Source: Lachnospiraceae bacterium (lineage in GTDB: Bacteria > Bacillota > Clostridia > Lachnospirales > Lachnospiraceae). Taken from it: a DNA stretch of 40,539 nucleotides. The notes beneath the pieces were generated by a model. It searched no databases and had not been told where the DNA came from. It saw only the letters and a program-made list of their open reading frames with translations. The stretch spans positions 1 through 40,539 of the forward strand of contig JALERT010000209.1 in assembly GCA_022764445.1 (NCBI GenBank). The letters run 5' to 3'. Positions 17,314 to 25,099 of the stretch are shown one piece after another (the stretch's first letter is position 1; every line of letters begins with the position of its first letter). A program made the translations under genes and the position numbers.

Positions 17314-18236
17314 AAATTCACAAAATTAATATTAGATAATACATCCTCCATTCCCTCACGCATAAGATATTTCTCAAAAGATTCCTGCATTTTATTCTGG
17401 AAACTATCCTCTGCTTTTGGAACCATCAGCTTATCACATGATTTCATTAAAACAAGTGAAGCCTCGCTTATAAACCCAATATCAAATATTATCGTTTCAT
17501 AATCTGTTTTCCTTGCAATGACATCAATAAACTCATTCATATCTCCGGCTGTAATACTGTATAAATCTCTATAATCATCAACAGGAAGAATACAGTCACA
17601 GCCTTCATAATTATGTATAATTGATTGAATTTTCATACCAAGTTTTCCCTTTTTCTGCTTGATATAAAATACAGCTTCAGACATTCCTCTGATATACTCA
17701 TTCTCATATTCCTTTTTCCTGTCTATATCCAGTCCGTCAAACATCTCCAGATTTATATAAAGAGTTTTTTTTACGCTATTAATTTGTTTTACGAGCTTCC
17801 ATGAAAACATTGATACTCCACTTCCTCCAAACGGAGAAAACACCCCTATAATCTCTTTATCTTTACGTCTGAATCCTGCCTGACAATCTTCTATAGAATC
17901 ATCATCAGCTATGATATTAAAAATTTCTTTGATAATTCTGTCAATTGACTGATACTTAAATATAACCGGATATTCTGAATACTCACAGACGCTGTCACCT
18001 TCTGAAAGTACAATTATTTTCTTTATCTGTCTGCACCCTGCTATATCATTAACCATATCCTGTCCCACTAAAAGGATATTGATTACATTGTCAGCCAAAT
18101 ACTGTCTGATGCTATCTAGTCCCGTAAATATCTGCACATCCATAAAATCATTCTTTTTATGACTTACATACTCTGAAAAACACCTTGAGTATGATATATC
18201 ATCCAACAATGCTATTTTAATTTTGCTCAACAACAT
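17301..18236 (-). CDS. TadZ/CpaE-like P-loop protein with deviant Walker A
   Basis: 311 residues. The N-terminal 110 residues resemble an atypical receiver domain (IALLDD, ILLVGQD). The C-terminal part is a MinD/ParA-like fold. Where ParA proteins have KGGxGKT, this one has FGGSGVS (136-142), so both lysines are missing. TadZ/CpaE proteins place the Tad machine at the pole, and many have weak ATPase motifs; loss of both lysines suggests poor or no ATP hydrolysis. The ATG touches GGAGGGG and overlaps the peptidase stop. A TTG two codons later is better spaced and could be the real start. Confidence 0.8.
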   Translation of the reverse strand: MLLSKIKIALLDDISYSRCFSEYVSHKKNDFMDVQIFTGLDSIRQYLADNVINILLVGQDMVNDIAGCRQIKKIIVLSEGDSVCEYSEYPVIFKYQSIDRIIKEIFNIIADDDSIEDCQAGFRRKDKEIIGVFSPFGGSGVSMFSWKLVKQINSVKKTLYINLEMFDGLDIDRKKEYENEYIRGMSEAVFYIKQKKGKLGMKIQSIIHNYEGCDCILPVDDYRDLYSITAGDMNEFIDVIARKTDYETIIFDIGFISEASLVLMKSCDKLMVPKAEDSFQNKMQESFEKYLMREGMEDVLSNINFVNLCSQ

Positions 18237-18736
18237 CCCCTCCTTATCAGTGTGATAAAATATGCGGCTGCCGTTATAGGTGCCATTGGTATAACATTAT
18301 CTTTACCATCTCTTTGCAATGAATAATATCTGGAATTACAATTTCTCCCATACATCATATATGTAAAAAGATGCATAAACCTTTTTAACAGTGATCTGTG
18401 ACTAAGCAAACGTATCAATGACACAAAACCAGCTATAATAAAAAGACAGACAAGCATTTCACAAAGGAAGTTCAGACCATATAAAAGACTTATAACAGAC
18501 CATAGTTTTATGTCGCCGGCACCAATACCACCAAATCTGTATAATGGAAATGCTGCTACTATAGTTATTAAGATATGCAAAATCCCAATCACAAGATTTT
18601 GTATATCTCCTTCCATAAGAAAAATCATAACTCCCAAAAACCACCCGGTCAGTATGATAGAATTCCTGATTTTACAATTCTTAAGATCATCCAGCCCTGA
18701 TAGAATTAAAACATGCAGCATAACTATTTCGCTCAT
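18227..18736 (-). CDS. First prepilin peptidase (A24, TadV/CpaA-like) of the Tad operon
   Basis: 169 residues with several membrane helices. Catalytic aspartates of the A24 family are visible at D16/D17 in SGLDDLKNCKIRN and D75 in GIGAGDIKLW. It lacks the N-terminal methylase domain, as TadV does. A basic loop (about 115-140) precedes the last helix. First gene of the operon: AAAGGAG lies 8 nt before the ATG, and the promoter is 31 nt upstream of the start. Confidence 0.88.
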   Translation of the reverse strand: MSEIVMLHVLILSGLDDLKNCKIRNSIILTGWFLGVMIFLMEGDIQNLVIGILHILITIVAAFPLYRFGGIGAGDIKLWSVISLLYGLNFLCEMLVCLFIIAGFVSLIRLLSHRSLLKRFMHLFTYMMYGRNCNSRYYSLQRDGKDNVIPMAPITAAAYFITLIRRGCC

Positions 18737-18766
18737 ATCGTCTTCTCCTTTCCTGAGTGTGACGAC

Positions 18767-18795
18767 AATATAGCACCATGGTAATCATTTGTCAA
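18767..18795 (-). promoter_or_regulatory. Sigma-A promoter of the Tad operon
   Basis: On the minus strand TTGACA (18790-18795), exactly 17 nt, then TATATT (18767-18772). This is a near-consensus promoter with a predicted leader of about 25 nt. It lies between the bofA-like stop and the first Tad gene, so the operon starts here rather than at the bofA-like gene. Confidence 0.85.
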
Positions 18796-18829
18796 ACATA
18801 TGTAATATTATGAATTATACACAAATTTT

Positions 18830-19102
18830 CTAAAGCACACTTGTTAATATCCACTGAAAAATATAAGTAAAAATAACTCCGCTTATACCTAATATGCCCG
18901 AAATGACAAGTGAAATTTGATTGATATTTACCATAAGATTTAACCCCATCATTTTTAATAAAAAATTCGCAAATGTAATAAATACAATGCCTGAAAGACA
19001 TCTTGTAAGTGTATTTATAAACAGCTCCTTTACATTTACGTTCATAAAACTAAGAAACAGTAAAAAAATCATCAAAAATGCCACATAATAAAAGTAATTC
19101 AA
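18830..19102 (-). CDS. bofA: BofA-like pro-sigma-K processing inhibitor family protein
   Basis: 90 residues, almost all hydrophobic, with about three membrane helices. The C-terminal block INQISLVISGILGISGVIFT matches the BofA pattern (N...S.l..GiLGi.Gv). In Bacillus, BofA holds SpoIVFB inactive in the outer forespore membrane and so delays sigma-K activation. The start is TTG (19100-19102), 9 nt after AGGAGG. Support also comes from the neighbour: the yaaL-like gene diverges from it, and in Bacillus yaaL and bofA are adjacent. The arrangement here is divergent rather than co-directional. No terminator is evident before the Tad promoter. Confidence 0.75.
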   Translation of the reverse strand: MNYFYYVAFLMIFLLFLSFMNVNVKELFINTLTRCLSGIVFITFANFLLKMMGLNLMVNINQISLVISGILGISGVIFTYIFQWILTSVL

Positions 19103-19126
19103 CTAATGATACCTCCTTTAATATGT

Positions 19127-19171
19127 AATGTTCTCTCGAAATCATGCACATAGAACCTAAAAGAGAACATT
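19127..19171. repeat. Perfect 10-bp inverted repeat in the bofA-like leader
   Basis: AATGTTCTCT (19127-19136) and AGAGAACATT (19162-19171), separated by 25 nt. It sits 25 nt upstream of the bofA-like start, so it would be in the 5' leader or over the promoter. It may be an operator or an RNA hairpin. Confidence 0.6.
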
Positions 19172-19201
19172 GTCTGTTCTGAATGAATCACATTTTTTTA
19201 T

Positions 19202-19254
19202 CATATTATGATATTAGTACCAAAACTAAACTTTTCCACTTACATCATAATATG
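19202..19254. repeat. Perfect 11-bp inverted repeat in the bofA/yaaL divergent region
   Basis: CATATTATGAT (19202-19212) and ATCATAATATG (19244-19254), separated by 31 nt. It is the second inverted repeat in the 266-nt gap between the bofA-like and yaaL-like genes. Confidence 0.6.
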
Positions 19255-19368
19255 TTGGAATTTCTAAAAAAGACATGCCAAATAATGCATAAATCTTCCA
19301 TTACTGTCTATACTTATATAAATGGAAACGTAACACGCACATAATCATATTTAAGGAAGGACTAGTCT

Positions 19369-19593
19369 ATGTTATTTATGGGAAAAAAAAGAAATCTCCC
19401 TAAAAAGGAAGATTTCCTAAAAAAAGCTCTTTTAGAAGCTCAGCAAAGCTTTGAAAATGCCTACAAAGGATTAGAAAATGTAAATGATCCCGATCTTATT
19501 GACAGTTATATCTATGAAATAAATGCAGCTAATCTTAGATATAAAGTACTTCTTCGTGATGTAAAGATGCTTAGTGAAAATAATAACAATTAA
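19369..19593 (+). CDS. yaaL: YaaL-like protein (DUF2508)
   Basis: 74 residues, soluble and charged. The stretch DPDLIDSYIYEINAANLRYK followed by VLLRDVK matches DUF2508 (YaaL). YaaL lies between recR and bofA in Bacillus; its function is not known. AAGGAAGGA stands 7 nt before the ATG. The stop overlaps the S8 gene stop tail-to-tail in a shared TTAA. Confidence 0.8.
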   Translation: MLFMGKKRNLPKKEDFLKKALLEAQQSFENAYKGLENVNDPDLIDSYIYEINAANLRYKVLLRDVKMLSENNNN

Positions 19594-21341
19594 CTCCTGC
19601 CTGAAATAAGACTTTCAAAGACACCGTACAGATAAAGTGTACCATTCCCCCACAATCTGTTGACTCCACTCATCCCTGAAGCATCCGCCCCACGTATCAG
19701 ATATTTTTGTACCTTTACCGTATTCATACTTATATCATTTTTTCTTACTATCCCCCACTCTAGAAGAAGAGCCGCAGCTCCCGCCGTTACTGCACAGGCC
19801 CCACTTGAACCATTCATATATCCAAATCTCGTTAAAAGCATACGTTCTTCTTCCGTACCGGGATATTTATTGCCGACGTATGGCAATGGTCCGTAAACAT
19901 CAATTCCCGGAGATGCAATATCAGGCTTAATGTACCCTAAACGAGTATAGCCTCTGCTTGAATTAATAGCCACACTTCTATTTGATGAATTATAATATGA
20001 TGCTGATATAAGATTTGTATTATTACTTGGATCGCAAAGTGTAACATCAGGATCTGCCTTTAAAAAATAAGTTGTTTCAGGCAAAAAATTTCTTATTGGA
20101 AGCCACATATCAAAAAAACCTGTTGCATCATTTTCATTAAAAACTCTTATATTCCATATTCCTACAGAGGGATTATCGAATCGAATCTGTATACATTCAT
20201 CTCCACTTTCATATGCAAAAAGAAGATACTCCACATCTACCACCGTATCATCAAGAATGAAATCAATGTGTCTCTTCTCACCAAGTCCTGCCTGTATTTT
20301 CCCACTGTATTCACCATTTGGCGATGTCAGAGCTACAGCGTAAAGATAAGGAGCTTCACTCCACAGTTCAATCATAAATCCGTTATTACTGCCGACTCTT
20401 ACCTCAACCTGAACATCCGTACCGGGAGATACCATATCACTTCGATAATGATGCGATGTATTTGCCTCATTTCCGCACGACGTTACTACAGTAACACCTC
20501 TGTAGTCTCCTACCGTCTGAAGATATCTTCCAAGCACTCCTCCCTGTTCGTGACCACCCATGCTGGTTCCAAGTCCAAGGCATATAACAAGCGGTCTATT
20601 CCTTTTATTTGCCGTTTCCCATAGATATCTGACAGCAAGAAGAATATCATTTTCAGCATATACCGGTTCATTTGTAGTTATTCTGTAAAATCTTTTTAAA
20701 GAATTTTTTGCCTCCTTGCATTTAACGACACATATATCTGCAAGTGGTGCAACTCCTGAAAAAGCCTTTGATTCAATACTGCTGCCGCATGCTACCCCGG
20801 CTGCAAATGTACCATGGCCATTTAAATCTCTGCTCGGAACTATTTCCCATGGATTATCAGACGAAAGTGCATCATTTATATCTTCTCTTGTATATTCCTG
20901 ACCAAATGCAAATCCCTCCGGAATCCTGCCTTTATTGGTATCATCCGGCTCTATACTCTGATCCCATATAGAATATATTCTTGTTGTATTGTCTGAACCT
21001 AGAAAAGCAGGATGTGTGTAATCTATCCCCGTATCAATAAATCCGATCATAACTCCCTGTCCAAAAAGACTTAAGGCAGGCTGACGCTGTGTCCTCAATA
21101 TTCCTGATGACTCAAGCACCTGCTCAGACGACATAAGTCCGTAACAATGCGGTATAATAAATGAGCCATCACTTACATAGTTATCCATTGAACCACTTTT
21201 TGTATAAGCAATGGCATATCTTTCTGATACAATCTGAAAACATGCATCCGGATACTTCTGATAAAGATACTGCTCATCACCATAATATTCTACAATGTGA
21301 TCCTCATAATCTTCTGAATAAATTCTATCTGCGCATACCAT
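19590..21341 (-). CDS. Csp-like S8 subtilisin-family protease
   Basis: 583 residues. An N-terminal prodomain-like part (about 1-90) precedes a subtilase domain. The triad is intact: D103 in GFIDTGIDYTHPAF, H176 in LNGHGTFAAG and S513 in NGSSGACAVTAG, with oxyanion N291 in SCGNEANTS. A long insert (about 300-450) forms the jellyroll-like region typical of clostridial Csp proteases, and the motif IPHCYGLMSSEQVLESSGIL before the Asp box is also Csp-like. Csp proteases activate the spore cortex lytic enzyme during germination; sleC is not in the window. Other Lachnospiraceae S8 proteases of this size have no proven role, so germination is inference. Start codon has only a weak upstream site. Confidence 0.82.
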   Translation of the reverse strand: MVCADRIYSEDYEDHIVEYYGDEQYLYQKYPDACFQIVSERYAIAYTKSGSMDNYVSDGSFIIPHCYGLMSSEQVLESSGILRTQRQPALSLFGQGVMIGFIDTGIDYTHPAFLGSDNTTRIYSIWDQSIEPDDTNKGRIPEGFAFGQEYTREDINDALSSDNPWEIVPSRDLNGHGTFAAGVACGSSIESKAFSGVAPLADICVVKCKEAKNSLKRFYRITTNEPVYAENDILLAVRYLWETANKRNRPLVICLGLGTSMGGHEQGGVLGRYLQTVGDYRGVTVVTSCGNEANTSHHYRSDMVSPGTDVQVEVRVGSNNGFMIELWSEAPYLYAVALTSPNGEYSGKIQAGLGEKRHIDFILDDTVVDVEYLLFAYESGDECIQIRFDNPSVGIWNIRVFNENDATGFFDMWLPIRNFLPETTYFLKADPDVTLCDPSNNTNLISASYYNSSNRSVAINSSRGYTRLGYIKPDIASPGIDVYGPLPYVGNKYPGTEEERMLLTRFGYMNGSSGACAVTAGAAALLLEWGIVRKNDISMNTVKVQKYLIRGADASGMSGVNRLWGNGTLYLYGVFESLISGRS

Positions 21342-21428
21342 CTGATTTTATTCCATTCATTTTTTTTAATATATGCACCTAATGATACAATGATTGAAAA
21401 TTCATATAAAAATATAAAACAAATTATA

Positions 21429-21457
21429 CAGGGCAGATATTTTACCTATCTGCCCTG
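21429..21457 (-). terminator. Terminator of the clpX-like gene
   Basis: Perfect 11-bp stem CAGGGCAGATA / TATCTGCCCTG with a 7-nt loop. It begins 17 nt past the clpX stop, and on the minus strand it is followed by TATAATTTGTTTTATATTTTT. Confidence 0.85.
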
Positions 21458-21473
21458 CAATTTTATGAAATAA

Positions 21474-22904
21474 TTAATTTTCTGATGACTCTATAGCCGG
21501 AATATCTCGCTGTGTAAGTATCTTCGCTTCTCCGCTTTCACGCATCTTAATAACCGGTGCACCCTTATTCTCAATATAATCCTCTGTAATTGTTACACTT
21601 CCTATCATATCGTCTTTTGGTATTTCGTACATTATATCTAGCATAAATTCTTCTATAATTGCCCTTAATGCTCTTGCTCCGGTGTTCTTCTTAGCGGCCT
21701 TTCTTGCTATTGCATGCACTGCATCATCATCAAATATAAGTTCAACTTCATCAAGTTCAAGAAGCTTTTTATACTGCTTAAGTATGGCATTCTTAGGAAG
21801 TGTAAGAATATCGCACAACATATCTTCTGTCATTGCCTGAAGTGTAAATACTATAGGCAGACGTCCGAGAAACTCAGGTATCATTCCAAACTCTCTAAGA
21901 TCCTCTGTCGTTACCTTTGAAAGAATATTCTCATCTTTATCATATTTATCACGAAGCTCTGCTTCAAAACCAATCGATGACTGCTTCGTCAGACGGTTCT
22001 TTATAACTTTTTCAAGCTCTGGAAAAGCACCGCCACAAATAAATAATATATTACGTGTATTTATTGTAGTGAGAGGAACCATGGCATTCTTACTTGTAGC
22101 ACCCACAGGTACTTCAACCTCACTTCCTTCAAGAAGTTTAAGCATCCCCTGCTGTACTGATTCTCCACTTACATCGCGACTGTTGGTATTGCGCTTTTTA
22201 GCTATCTTATCTATCTCATCAATAAATATAATACCATGCTCCGCCTTCTCCACATCATTATCAGCTGCAGCAAGAAGTTTGGAAAGAACACTTTCTACAT
22301 CATCTCCTATATAACCTGCTTCTGTGAGTGAAGTCGCATCTGTTATGGCAAGAGGTACCTGAAGTATCTTCGCGAGAGTTTTTACAAGATAAGTCTTGCC
22401 ACATCCTGTAGGTCCGATCATAAGCATATTGGACTTCTCTATCTCAACATCATTATCCGGACTGTCAGTCAGAACACGTTTATAATGATTATATACTGCT
22501 ACTGACATAACCTTTTTGGCATAATCCTGTCCTACAACGTATTCATCAAGCTTTTCTTTTATAATATGAGGAGCAGGCATATGCTGTATATCAAATGTTC
22601 CTTCATCATACATTGACTTATCCTTCTTAGGTTCTGCCTTCTTTTTCTTAACCTTCTGACGCTTTGGAACACCATCCTGCATATTTGGAGGAACCATGTT
22701 AAACATATCCATATAAGGCATTCCCTGAAATGGATTGCCCATATTTCCCATAGAATCAAATGTCTTTTGCATGCAGTCACTGCAGATACATATATTATTA
22801 GGTATATGAATTAACTTTCCTGCCCTGCTTTCAGGACGTCTGCATATGTAGCATACATCCTCATAATCTTTATCATCATTTGTCTTTTTTATATCTTCTG
22901 CCAT
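21474..22904 (-). CDS. clpX: ClpX-type AAA+ unfoldase, stand-alone copy with extended linker
   Basis: 476 residues from the ATG at 22902-22904 (GGAGAG upstream; a TTG four codons earlier is inside the ribosome binding site). The N-terminal zinc-binding domain has C18, C21, C41 and C44. A Met/Pro- and Lys-rich linker of about 60 residues (50-110) is longer than in standard ClpX. The core has Walker A GPTGCGKT (164-171), pore loop GYIG (197-200; usually GYVG), Walker B IIFIDE (225-230) and the ClpP-binding loop IGF (311-313). It should unfold substrates for ClpP. There is no clpP or tig next to it, as clpX usually has, so it may be a second paralog. Confidence 0.9.
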   Translation of the reverse strand: MAEDIKKTNDDKDYEDVCYICRRPESRAGKLIHIPNNICICSDCMQKTFDSMGNMGNPFQGMPYMDMFNMVPPNMQDGVPKRQKVKKKKAEPKKDKSMYDEGTFDIQHMPAPHIIKEKLDEYVVGQDYAKKVMSVAVYNHYKRVLTDSPDNDVEIEKSNMLMIGPTGCGKTYLVKTLAKILQVPLAITDATSLTEAGYIGDDVESVLSKLLAAADNDVEKAEHGIIFIDEIDKIAKKRNTNSRDVSGESVQQGMLKLLEGSEVEVPVGATSKNAMVPLTTINTRNILFICGGAFPELEKVIKNRLTKQSSIGFEAELRDKYDKDENILSKVTTEDLREFGMIPEFLGRLPIVFTLQAMTEDMLCDILTLPKNAILKQYKKLLELDEVELIFDDDAVHAIARKAAKKNTGARALRAIIEEFMLDIMYEIPKDDMIGSVTITEDYIENKGAPVIKMRESGEAKILTQRDIPAIESSEN

Positions 22905-23054
22905 ATTACTCTCCAATCCGGTTTATTTCATATAACTGTAATCTACAATCAAAACTATAGTACAAATGAACTACAACTTTAAAAACCTTTGTTCTTTAGC
23001 TTAACGCAAGTTATATTACTTAGTCAACTCTATAATTATTAAACATTTGTGAAC

Positions 23055-23075
23055 TGTTAGGTGTGAACTGTAACA
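23055..23075 (+). repeat. Dispersed 21-bp element, copy 1
   Basis: TGTTAGGTGTGAACTGTAACA, upstream of the tRNA-Arg promoter. The ends TGTTA/TAACA form an inverted repeat, and a second TGTTAC follows immediately (GTAACA-AC-TGTTAC). Confidence 0.75.
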
Positions 23076-23112
23076 ACTGTTACGAAATGTTGTGTATGAA
23101 CGTTTCAGATGC

Positions 23113-23141
23113 TTGACGCTGGGTATCTACTATGATACAAT
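23113..23141 (+). promoter_or_regulatory. Promoter of tRNA-Arg
   Basis: TTGACG (23113-23118), 17 nt, TACAAT (23136-23141), ending 10 nt before the tRNA 5' end. Confidence 0.8.
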
Positions 23142-23151
23142 ATCTAAGTAC

Positions 23152-23223
23152 GCTCTCATAGTTAAATGGATATAACAGCCCCCTCCTAAGGGGCAGTTGT
23201 AGGTTCGATTCCTACTGGGAGTG
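23152..23223 (+). tRNA. tRNA-Arg, anticodon CCT
   Basis: A 72-nt cloverleaf can be folded by eye. The acceptor is GCTCTCA with TGGGAGT (two wobble pairs), the D-stem GTTA/TAAC, the anticodon stem GCCCC/GGGGC with loop CTCCTAA, and the T-stem GTAGG/CCTAC with loop TTCGATT. The anticodon CCT reads AGG codons. The discriminator is G, and the 3' CCA is not encoded (CTT follows). A promoter precedes it and a terminator follows, so it is a single-gene unit. Confidence 0.93.
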
Positions 23224-23232
23224 CTTAAAAGC

Positions 23233-23260
23233 AGAGTTTCGCAAGCGAAACTCTTTCTTT
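23233..23260 (+). terminator. Terminator of tRNA-Arg
   Basis: AGAGTTTC-GCAAGC-GAAACTCT hairpin followed by TTCTTT, beginning 10 nt after the tRNA. Confidence 0.85.
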
Positions 23261-23285
23261 ATATTATTATATTAATAGTAAAAAA

Positions 23286-23306
23286 TGTTAGGTGTGAAAT
23301 GTAACA
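23286..23306 (+). repeat. Dispersed 21-bp element, copy 2
   Basis: TGTTAGGTGTGAAATGTAACA, identical to copy 1 at 20 of 21 positions and in the same orientation. It lies between the tRNA terminator and the carboxypeptidase gene, so the two copies bracket the tRNA unit. Confidence 0.75.
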
Positions 23307-23333
23307 AGTTTTATTATAAGAAAGGTTTAAATC

Positions 23334-25022
23334 ATGAAAATTAAGCGTACACTTGCAGCCCTTTTAATCGGACTGATAATTATAACGTCAACAGGAGGAA
23401 CATATGCATCTGCTGCCCCTGCCAAATCTGATACACAATCTGTATCAGACGATTCTAAAAATGATACATTTAACTGGCCTAAAGGTCCTTCCTCAAGCAA
23501 ACTGTCTTGTGATTCAGCTATTGTTATGGAAGTTTCAACGGGATCTATTCTTTATAAAAAAAATATCCATAAAAAGCATTATCCCGCAAGTATTACAAAG
23601 ATACTCACCGCACTTCTTGCAGCAGAGAACAGTTCTCTTAGTGAAACTGTTAATTTTTCAGAAACTGCTGTTTATGGTATTGAACAGGGCAGCTCTACTA
23701 TCTATTCAGAAGTTGGTGAAAAGCTTTCTATGGAGCAGTGTCTTTATGCTATAGCCCTTGAGTCAGCCAATGAAGTTTGTCTTGGTGTCGCCGAACATAT
23801 CGCAGGTTCTATAAGTAATTTCGTTGACATGATGAATGCCAGAGTCAAAGAGCTTGGCCTTAAAGATACACATTTCAATAACCCTAACGGTCTTCCTGAT
23901 CCTAAGCATTATACTTCGGCATATGACATGGCTGTTATTGCAAGAACAGCGGCAAGAAACTCAACTTTCCGTAAAGTATTTAACACAAGGACATATGTAT
24001 GTGCAAAAACTAATAAGCACAAGGTAACACGCGTGTGGAATAACCACCATCAGATGATTAATGGTTACAAATTTCCTCAATATGAATATAAATACTGCAC
24101 AGGTGGAAAGACAGGATTTACACAGGTTGCTAAAAATACGCTTGTAACATTTGCAGAGAAAGACGGTATGCAGCTTGTATGCGTTGTTATGAAAGCAGGC
24201 AATCCTCTTACCGGAGAACCAAATGAATATACAGATACAATATCACTTTTAAACTTCGGTTTTGAAAAATATAAAAAATATCCATTAAACGAATCAGATA
24301 CAAATATTAATTCAAATCTTTTTAATAACTACGATAATTTTTTCAATTCTGAGAAATCGCCTATACACCTTGCAAGCGAGTCAGCTGTTGTACTTCCAAA
24401 GGGAGTAAAACCAACTGACGTTACACAGAAAATAAAGTATAATAATGACGTTTCTATCAAGGATGGCGAAAATATAATTGGTCAGGTGACATATCAGTTT
24501 GCAGGCAAAACAGTGGGAAGTACTGATATAATATATGATAAGTCTGAAACAACGCATCTTGATGAAGCATCTCGTGATATAATCAATAATGAAATTCAGG
24601 AAATAGAAACAAAAAATGAAAAACTTTCAGGCAAATTTAGGTTTTTATCAAAATTTGCAAATGCCATTTCTACCGCATTTTCCTCTATTGCTGATTTTAT
24701 CATTTCAAATCTTATAATCATTGTAATTGCCCTGGCTGTGATTATACTTATAATTTTTATCATAATCCGCAGATTACCATCTGATGACAAAATCGGTACC
24801 GGCGGATACAGGACAAGACGTGGAAGACGTAAACATGCAAGAATACAAAGAGAACGAAGACGTGAATTATCAAAGAATAAGAATAAAAGACGTAATCACA
24901 GTAAACATTACAATAAAGATAAAAATGTAAAAGAAAAAAATAATTTCTCGAGAGGAAGACGTTCAAGAAGACGTCATAAAAAGACAAAAGAAAGTTTTGG
25001 CAAAAACTACTTTAACTTTTAA
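23334..25022 (+). CDS. D-alanyl-D-alanine carboxypeptidase (S11) with TM and basic tail
   Basis: 562 residues. A signal peptide (1-27) precedes the S11 penicillin-binding fold. The three motifs are S86-I-T-K89 (PASITKIL), S144-A-N146 and K259-T-G261. It trims the terminal D-Ala from peptidoglycan stem peptides outside the membrane. Most DacA/DacF proteins end in an amphipathic anchor. This one instead has a full membrane helix near 453-479 and then about 80 residues packed with Arg, Lys and Asn, expected to be cytoplasmic. AAGAAAGG precedes the ATG. With spore genes nearby, a DacF-like role is possible but unproven. Confidence 0.92.
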   Translation: MKIKRTLAALLIGLIIITSTGGTYASAAPAKSDTQSVSDDSKNDTFNWPKGPSSSKLSCDSAIVMEVSTGSILYKKNIHKKHYPASITKILTALLAAENSSLSETVNFSETAVYGIEQGSSTIYSEVGEKLSMEQCLYAIALESANEVCLGVAEHIAGSISNFVDMMNARVKELGLKDTHFNNPNGLPDPKHYTSAYDMAVIARTAARNSTFRKVFNTRTYVCAKTNKHKVTRVWNNHHQMINGYKFPQYEYKYCTGGKTGFTQVAKNTLVTFAEKDGMQLVCVVMKAGNPLTGEPNEYTDTISLLNFGFEKYKKYPLNESDTNINSNLFNNYDNFFNSEKSPIHLASESAVVLPKGVKPTDVTQKIKYNNDVSIKDGENIIGQVTYQFAGKTVGSTDIIYDKSETTHLDEASRDIINNEIQEIETKNEKLSGKFRFLSKFANAISTAFSSIADFIISNLIIIVIALAVIILIIFIIIRRLPSDDKIGTGGYRTRRGRRKHARIQRERRRELSKNKNKRRNHSKHYNKDKNVKEKNNFSRGRRSRRRHKKTKESFGKNYFNF

Positions 25023-25025
25023 AAA

Positions 25026-25071
25026 CAAAGAAGAGCAGTTTTCTCATTCATGAGGAACCTGCTCTTCTTTG
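25026..25071. terminator. Bidirectional terminator between carboxypeptidase and DHHW gene
   Basis: CAAAGAAGAGCAG and CTGCTCTTCTTTG form a 13-bp perfect stem with an inner TCTCAT/ATGAGG pairing. It sits between two convergent genes, directly after the carboxypeptidase stop. Confidence 0.85.
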
Positions 25072-25099
25072 CATATCGGACTTTCATACAACTAATTTA

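Noticed and set aside
16655-17329. Long plus-strand reading frame (224 codons)
   Set aside because: It is antisense to the conserved TadA/CpaF ATPase, has no ribosome binding site and no recognisable domain.
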